DNA of 22,503 nt from the NCBI GenBank assembly GCA_011763485.2, contig JAANSK020257274.1:1-22503 (forward strand), in the 5' to 3' direction. Both the position numbers and the translations under genes were made by a program. This DNA is from Isoetes engelmannii. Lineage: Eukaryota; Streptophyta; Lycopodiopsida; Isoetales; Isoetaceae. The notes beneath the pieces were generated by a model. That model had not been told where the DNA came from. It saw nothing but the letters and a program-made list of their open reading frames with translations, and made no database searches. Below are positions 18,780 to 22,503 of this stretch, piece by piece (the first letter of the stretch is position 1; every line of letters begins with the position of its first letter).

Positions 18780-21109
18780 AGATACCCCACAGGGCAGGAA
18801 CATGTTGGGCTAGTGAAGGGCTACGTTTGTTTGCTAGAGACAGGAGTCCCAGAGTTGAAGAATTTTGGTTCTTTCACTAAGCTCGAGGCATGCTTTGGGG
18901 ATACAAATTGTCAACACACAACAGTTACAAAACTCAACAATATCATGCAAGATTCTCATCCAGCTTTAGTTTATGCATTTTAATTTTTCTAAATTGCAAT
19001 TGATGCTGCCTGGAATGATGTTGCCCTTTGTGATTGTTTCTAAAGAGGACTTTGTGAGGATGTTAATATGTATTGTTGTCGATAGAGGACCCCAAGACTC
19101 TGTAGAAACCATCAAATTTATAGTTAGATGTGGTAATCATCTTTTTGGACGCATACAATAGTCTCTGCTTTGTCCATCACATCTGAATTACATAGTTCAG
19201 TGTCCATGTAGATTGATCGTGTAGTCGAGGGCCCTTTTTTGCCGCTGAGAAAGAGCATCAGAGAGAGGTTAATCTTTCTCTCTACTATACAGGAGTTGCC
19301 TATATTGCACGTGGATGTCCTGTTAAGGTTCAAGGCACTAAAAAAACTTCGGGAGCTGTCCGAGTAGTAAATGGCCGATATTTGTGTGGCTCCTTCTAGC
19401 ATTTTATTCCTTCTGATAAGATCAATAAAGTTTTTTTTTTAGCAGGCTTGCCTAACCCTGCTACACATTTTTTGGCTTCCTAGGTTATCCACGAAGCAAG
19501 CCACCTCAGCTCAAACAAATTCCAACCATTAGATTTTGCCATCTACATTGAAGGAAACTAGGAAAGGTATGGAAATTACTTACCGCCATTTCTCGTTTCA
19601 GGGTCATAGCCAGAAAGCTCAAGCTTTTTCTTGTGTATGAACTTGGGCGATGGTTGTTTTGAGAGGGATCTGCAATTGCTGAATTCGAAGCTTCAATTGA
19701 AGTACCTATTTAAGATCTTATGTGGCTCTTTTGATATTTAGTATTGAAGCTTTGAAGTGATGAGAAGAATGGAGTTATGCGGCCTTGTAATTATGGAAGA
19801 GCTTGAAACAGTGGGTGTTAGATCGCTGGCATACTTCACGATTCAAATTTGAGTTAGCCATGGCTCCTGGTTGCCTTGCAATCGCCTTCAAAATGGATAT
19901 GGTTAGAATCGCCACGTTCTTAAAAACCCTTTGCAACTCTAGTCAAAATAGGCACTGTAGATGGAGAAATTATCACGGCAATTGAATGGTCCGTTTGGGA
20001 TGTCTCTAGGGTGCAAGAACAAGTAGAGGAGGCAACTTACTGTGCAGCCCATCTTCCCAGTTTGAATCATATGTTCCTCCTATTTTTTGCATCCTGAAGG
20101 GTGTATAACAACTTTACCATAAAATGGTCTTCATTTCGAACTGCTAACCATTTCTTCCTTTATAAATTCAGTGCAGGAATAAGGAGACAAGACATCTTTC
20201 CCAGCCCATCTTGCATTTTGAAGGTGGTTCAATCTTCCAATATGACCAGAAAACAAGTGAATGAATCTTCCCAACGTCAAAAGCAAGTGAGCTCTTTGCA
20301 ACTGGAGATGTGAATAAGTTCATGATGCCAACATTCATCAAATATCCATTCCCTATTAAAAGGCAGCCACTCAACTATAGTTTCTGTCATATTTCTTGTT
20401 CAAAGGTCAAGAGGTTTCTGCATTTTTATAGTTTAAACCTCATTAGGTCTGGTAGGAGTCAGTAATTGACTAAGAGGCTGAAACGCAGGAGGGGACAAAT
20501 AGATAATTTATGCAAGTATTTTTTGAAAGCTCATAGATATGAAGTTTTATTCATGGATTCTGGATTCAACCTAACAGTCCATCGATATAAGATTATATCA
20601 TGGCCTCCCAAGCATTGTTATGTGGAAGGTTGTCTTTGCGTAATTTGCTTTTTTTAGCCCAACTTCTTGCAGGTTGAATAAACCAAAATCTATTCTTTGC
20701 TTTAGTAATCTAGTTTTCATGTTGTAAGGATCATAATCTTGGTTATCCAAAATTTGCAGGTTGAATAAGCTGAATAATTTGCAGGTTTTATACTGTGAAG
20801 GTTTTTGTAACAAGGCTCTATCAGTGGGTGCAAAAGCTGGTTTGCTATATTAGAATGTTCAATGATTGAGCAAGGAAGCTATTAGTAAACTTGGGGGTTT
20901 ACAAGTTTTGCACGAAGAAGGAAAAGCTACAAAGGTATAGTTTGTTTCCACAATAGATTTGTTGTCTTAACTCCAACAAGTATATGTAATATCAACTTCG
21001 AAATATGATGGAACTATTGTTAGTATGATGTTTATGAGTTGAATGACATTTTGAATGTTATGTACCAGCCACATTAGCAGTAATTAAGGCAAGAAAAATA
21101 GTGGATTTG
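18780..21109. other. long stretch with no recognised gene
   Basis: Several short open stretches (18750-18983, 18973-19161, 19803-19985, 20101-20313) look partly protein-like but match no family I know, and no intron pattern links them. At 19215-19390 two plus-strand frames are open at once, so openness alone means little here. The phrase TTTGCAGGTTGAATAA-type (GCAGGTTGAATAA at 20669 and 20756) recurs. It could hold a decayed captured gene or the gag part of the Ty3 element at the right, but I cannot show either. Confidence 0.45.
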
Positions 21110-22363
21110 ATACTTCAAGGTAGAAGTTTACCAAGGCAGTGAAGTTCAAAATCAATGTTGATTTTATCAATTTGAAATGATATGATGTCATTTTGGGATA
21201 AAGTGGCTTCAAACTGCACGTCCGCTCGTTGATTGGTCATCCCATGTGTTAGCTCTTGAGTTAATTGATTCTGAGTTTGTTAGTATTCAAGGATCACCCT
21301 ATGTAGGATCGGGGAAATTGTTGTTGGCCACTCAGGCCAAGACTGTTGTTAAAGTGAATGATAATCAAGTTTTTGGTTTATATATCTTGGATGATGATAT
21401 AAGTGTTAGATCTTATAATTCACTTGTAGAACAATTCGTTGTAGGTTTGGAACCTCATCCGCAACTACTTATTATTTTGGAAAGATACAAGGATGTGTTT
21501 CCCGAGGAGTTGCCTATGGGGCCACCTCCATCAAGGGGAGTGGAGCATGAGATTGATCTTGAACCTGGAACTAAACCAATGGCAAGATCAACTTACCGCT
21601 TGAGTCCTCTTGAGCTAGAGGAAGTCAAAAAGAAAGTTAATGAATTGCTTGAGAAGGGTTTTATCCAGCCAAGTAAGTCTCCTTTTGTTGCTCCAGTGTT
21701 GCTTGTTAAAAAGAACGAGAAAACTACGCATATGTGCATAGTTTACCGCGCTCTTAACAAAGCAACAATAAAAGATAGATATCCTTTACCACGAGTTGAT
21801 GATATTTTGGATCGACAAGGTGGTGCTAAATGGTTCACTAAGATTGATCTAAAAAGTGGATATCATCAAATTAATATCTATGAAGGTGATGAAACAAAGA
21901 CTGCTTTTAGGACTCATCAAGATCATTATGAGTTCTTGGTTATGTCTTTTGGTCTCATAATGTGCCAACTACATTTATGAGGTTAATGAATTGAGTATTT
22001 GCTGATTATTTGGATAAATCAGTTGAAGTATTCTTGGATGACATACTTGTGTACTCAAAATTATTGGAAGAACATTTTCATCATCTAGAGCAAGTGCTTA
22101 AAGTGTTGAAAACTAATAAATTGTATGCCAAAGTTTTTAAGTGTGATTTCCTCAAGTAAAGGGTTGCTTACTTGGGTCACATCTTGTCGGGGGAAGGAGT
22201 GTCTCCAGACCCTAGCAAGATACGAGCAGTACAAGATTGGACTCAACTTGAGAATGTTCATGAGTTGAGAAGTTTTCTTGGGTTGGCTACCTATTATCAA
22301 AAATTTATGCCAAAGTTTTCAAAGGTAGTAGCTCTGCTCACGAATCTTTTGAGGAAAGATTAA
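21110..22363 (+). pseudogene. Ty3-type pol: protease end and reverse transcriptase
   Basis: The protease C-terminus reads VKFKINVDFINLK, a TGA, then YDVILG. A one-base shift near 21195 leads to [19 protein letters not shown] and a 244-codon open stretch whose first ATG is at 21246. There I see VFPEELP (84-90), [13 protein letters not shown] (144-156), [10 protein letters not shown] (163-172, family VDYRALN, so Asp is replaced by Val) and [11 protein letters not shown] with the first catalytic Asp (residue 201). A frameshift near 21957 interrupts the FGL-N-x-P block. Downstream, VFLDDILVYS (22028-22057) supplies the other two catalytic Asp. Then come a TAA at 22157 and the thumb/connection text AYLGHILSGEGVSPDPSKI and LRSFLGLATYYQKF, ending at a TAA (22361-22363). 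In an active element it would copy the genomic RNA into DNA in a particle. Confidence 0.87.
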
Positions 22364-22400
22364 GAGTATGTGTGGGGTCAAGCTCAACAAGAGGCCTTTG
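21110..22400 (+). mobile_element. degenerate Ty3-type LTR retrotransposon fragment
   Basis: Order protease end, reverse transcriptase, connection region, as in Ty3-type pol. RNase H, integrase and LTRs are not seen: recognisable text stops at about 22395 (WGQAQQEAFE), and gag and the protease active site cannot be found upstream. Codon use is AT-rich like the flanks. At least two frameshifts and three stops make it inactive. Confidence 0.85.
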
Positions 22401-22503
22401 AAATAGGCATTTGAAATAGCTCAACAAGAGTCTTCAGTATCTTCGAAATCGGCTTCAAAATCAGCTTGAGAAGAGAAGGATGGAAATGAGAGGGCTTCAG
22501 ATA
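22401..22503. other. window end, unassigned
   Basis: After the last recognisable pol text the sequence repeats GCTCAACAAGAG (22381 and 22418) and continues without a recognisable domain. The break in homology may be the edge of a deletion in the Ty3 element. Confidence 0.4.

Noticed and set aside
18973-19161. A PB1-like phrase (LPGMMLPFVIVSKEDFVRML) suggesting a kinase fragment
   Set aside because: Only a few residues resemble the PB1 pattern, the order of motifs is wrong and no kinase text is nearby.

Overview
This window is plant nuclear DNA, probably from a large, transposon-rich genome. The evidence is a six-exon gene with GT-AG introns encoding a plant-specific GARP (G2-like) transcription factor, surrounded by decayed LINEs, a decayed Ty3-type retrotransposon and small foldback or terminal-inverted-repeat insertions in AT-rich DNA. 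I lean towards a seed-free vascular plant such as a fern because of the LINE style (an L1-like ORF1p with RRM plus C-terminal domain, and pentanucleotide 3' tails), but that is an inference of low certainty. I saw no bacterial-style operon, tRNA, rRNA or CRISPR array.

Layout. 1-2440: AT-rich spacer with a minus-strand LINE 3'-end relic (886-968) and an almost perfect 502-bp tandem duplication (980-1981). 2441-5667: 5'-truncated LINE (endonuclease, reverse transcriptase, C-terminal zinc knuckle), broken by frameshifts and stops, ending in a duplicated 74-bp 3' terminus and a TTCTA-type tail. 5668-6361: spacer. 6362-8934 (minus): the only convincing intact host gene, a 423-residue GARP transcription factor. 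8935-10360: its probable leader and promoter, with a 93-bp tandem repeat (31 codons, inside a possible uORF), a minus-strand TATA box and a cluster of TTGACG and TCACGT motifs.

11283-16846: a roughly 1.27-kb unit present twice in tandem. The second copy serves as an empty-site reference for the first. The first copy carries a TTAA-flanked 839-bp element with terminal inverted repeats, a 107-bp foldback also flanked by TTAA, a 155-bp MITE-like insertion, and a LINE-type element of about 1.85 kb that holds only ORF1 and a 3' tail, with no reverse transcriptase.

17370-18335: C-terminal fragment of a different plant LINE with a zf-RVT domain. 18693-18779: another short LINE 3' end. 18780-21110: no gene recognised. 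21110-22400: degenerate Ty3-type protease and reverse transcriptase, cut off before RNase H.

How it works together: the GARP gene is the only likely host function. Everything else is mobile or repeated DNA. The most interesting features are the ORF1-only element, whose 3' end resembles that of the LINE fragments and suggests trans-mobilisation, and the two adjoining TTAA insertions read against their sister repeat.
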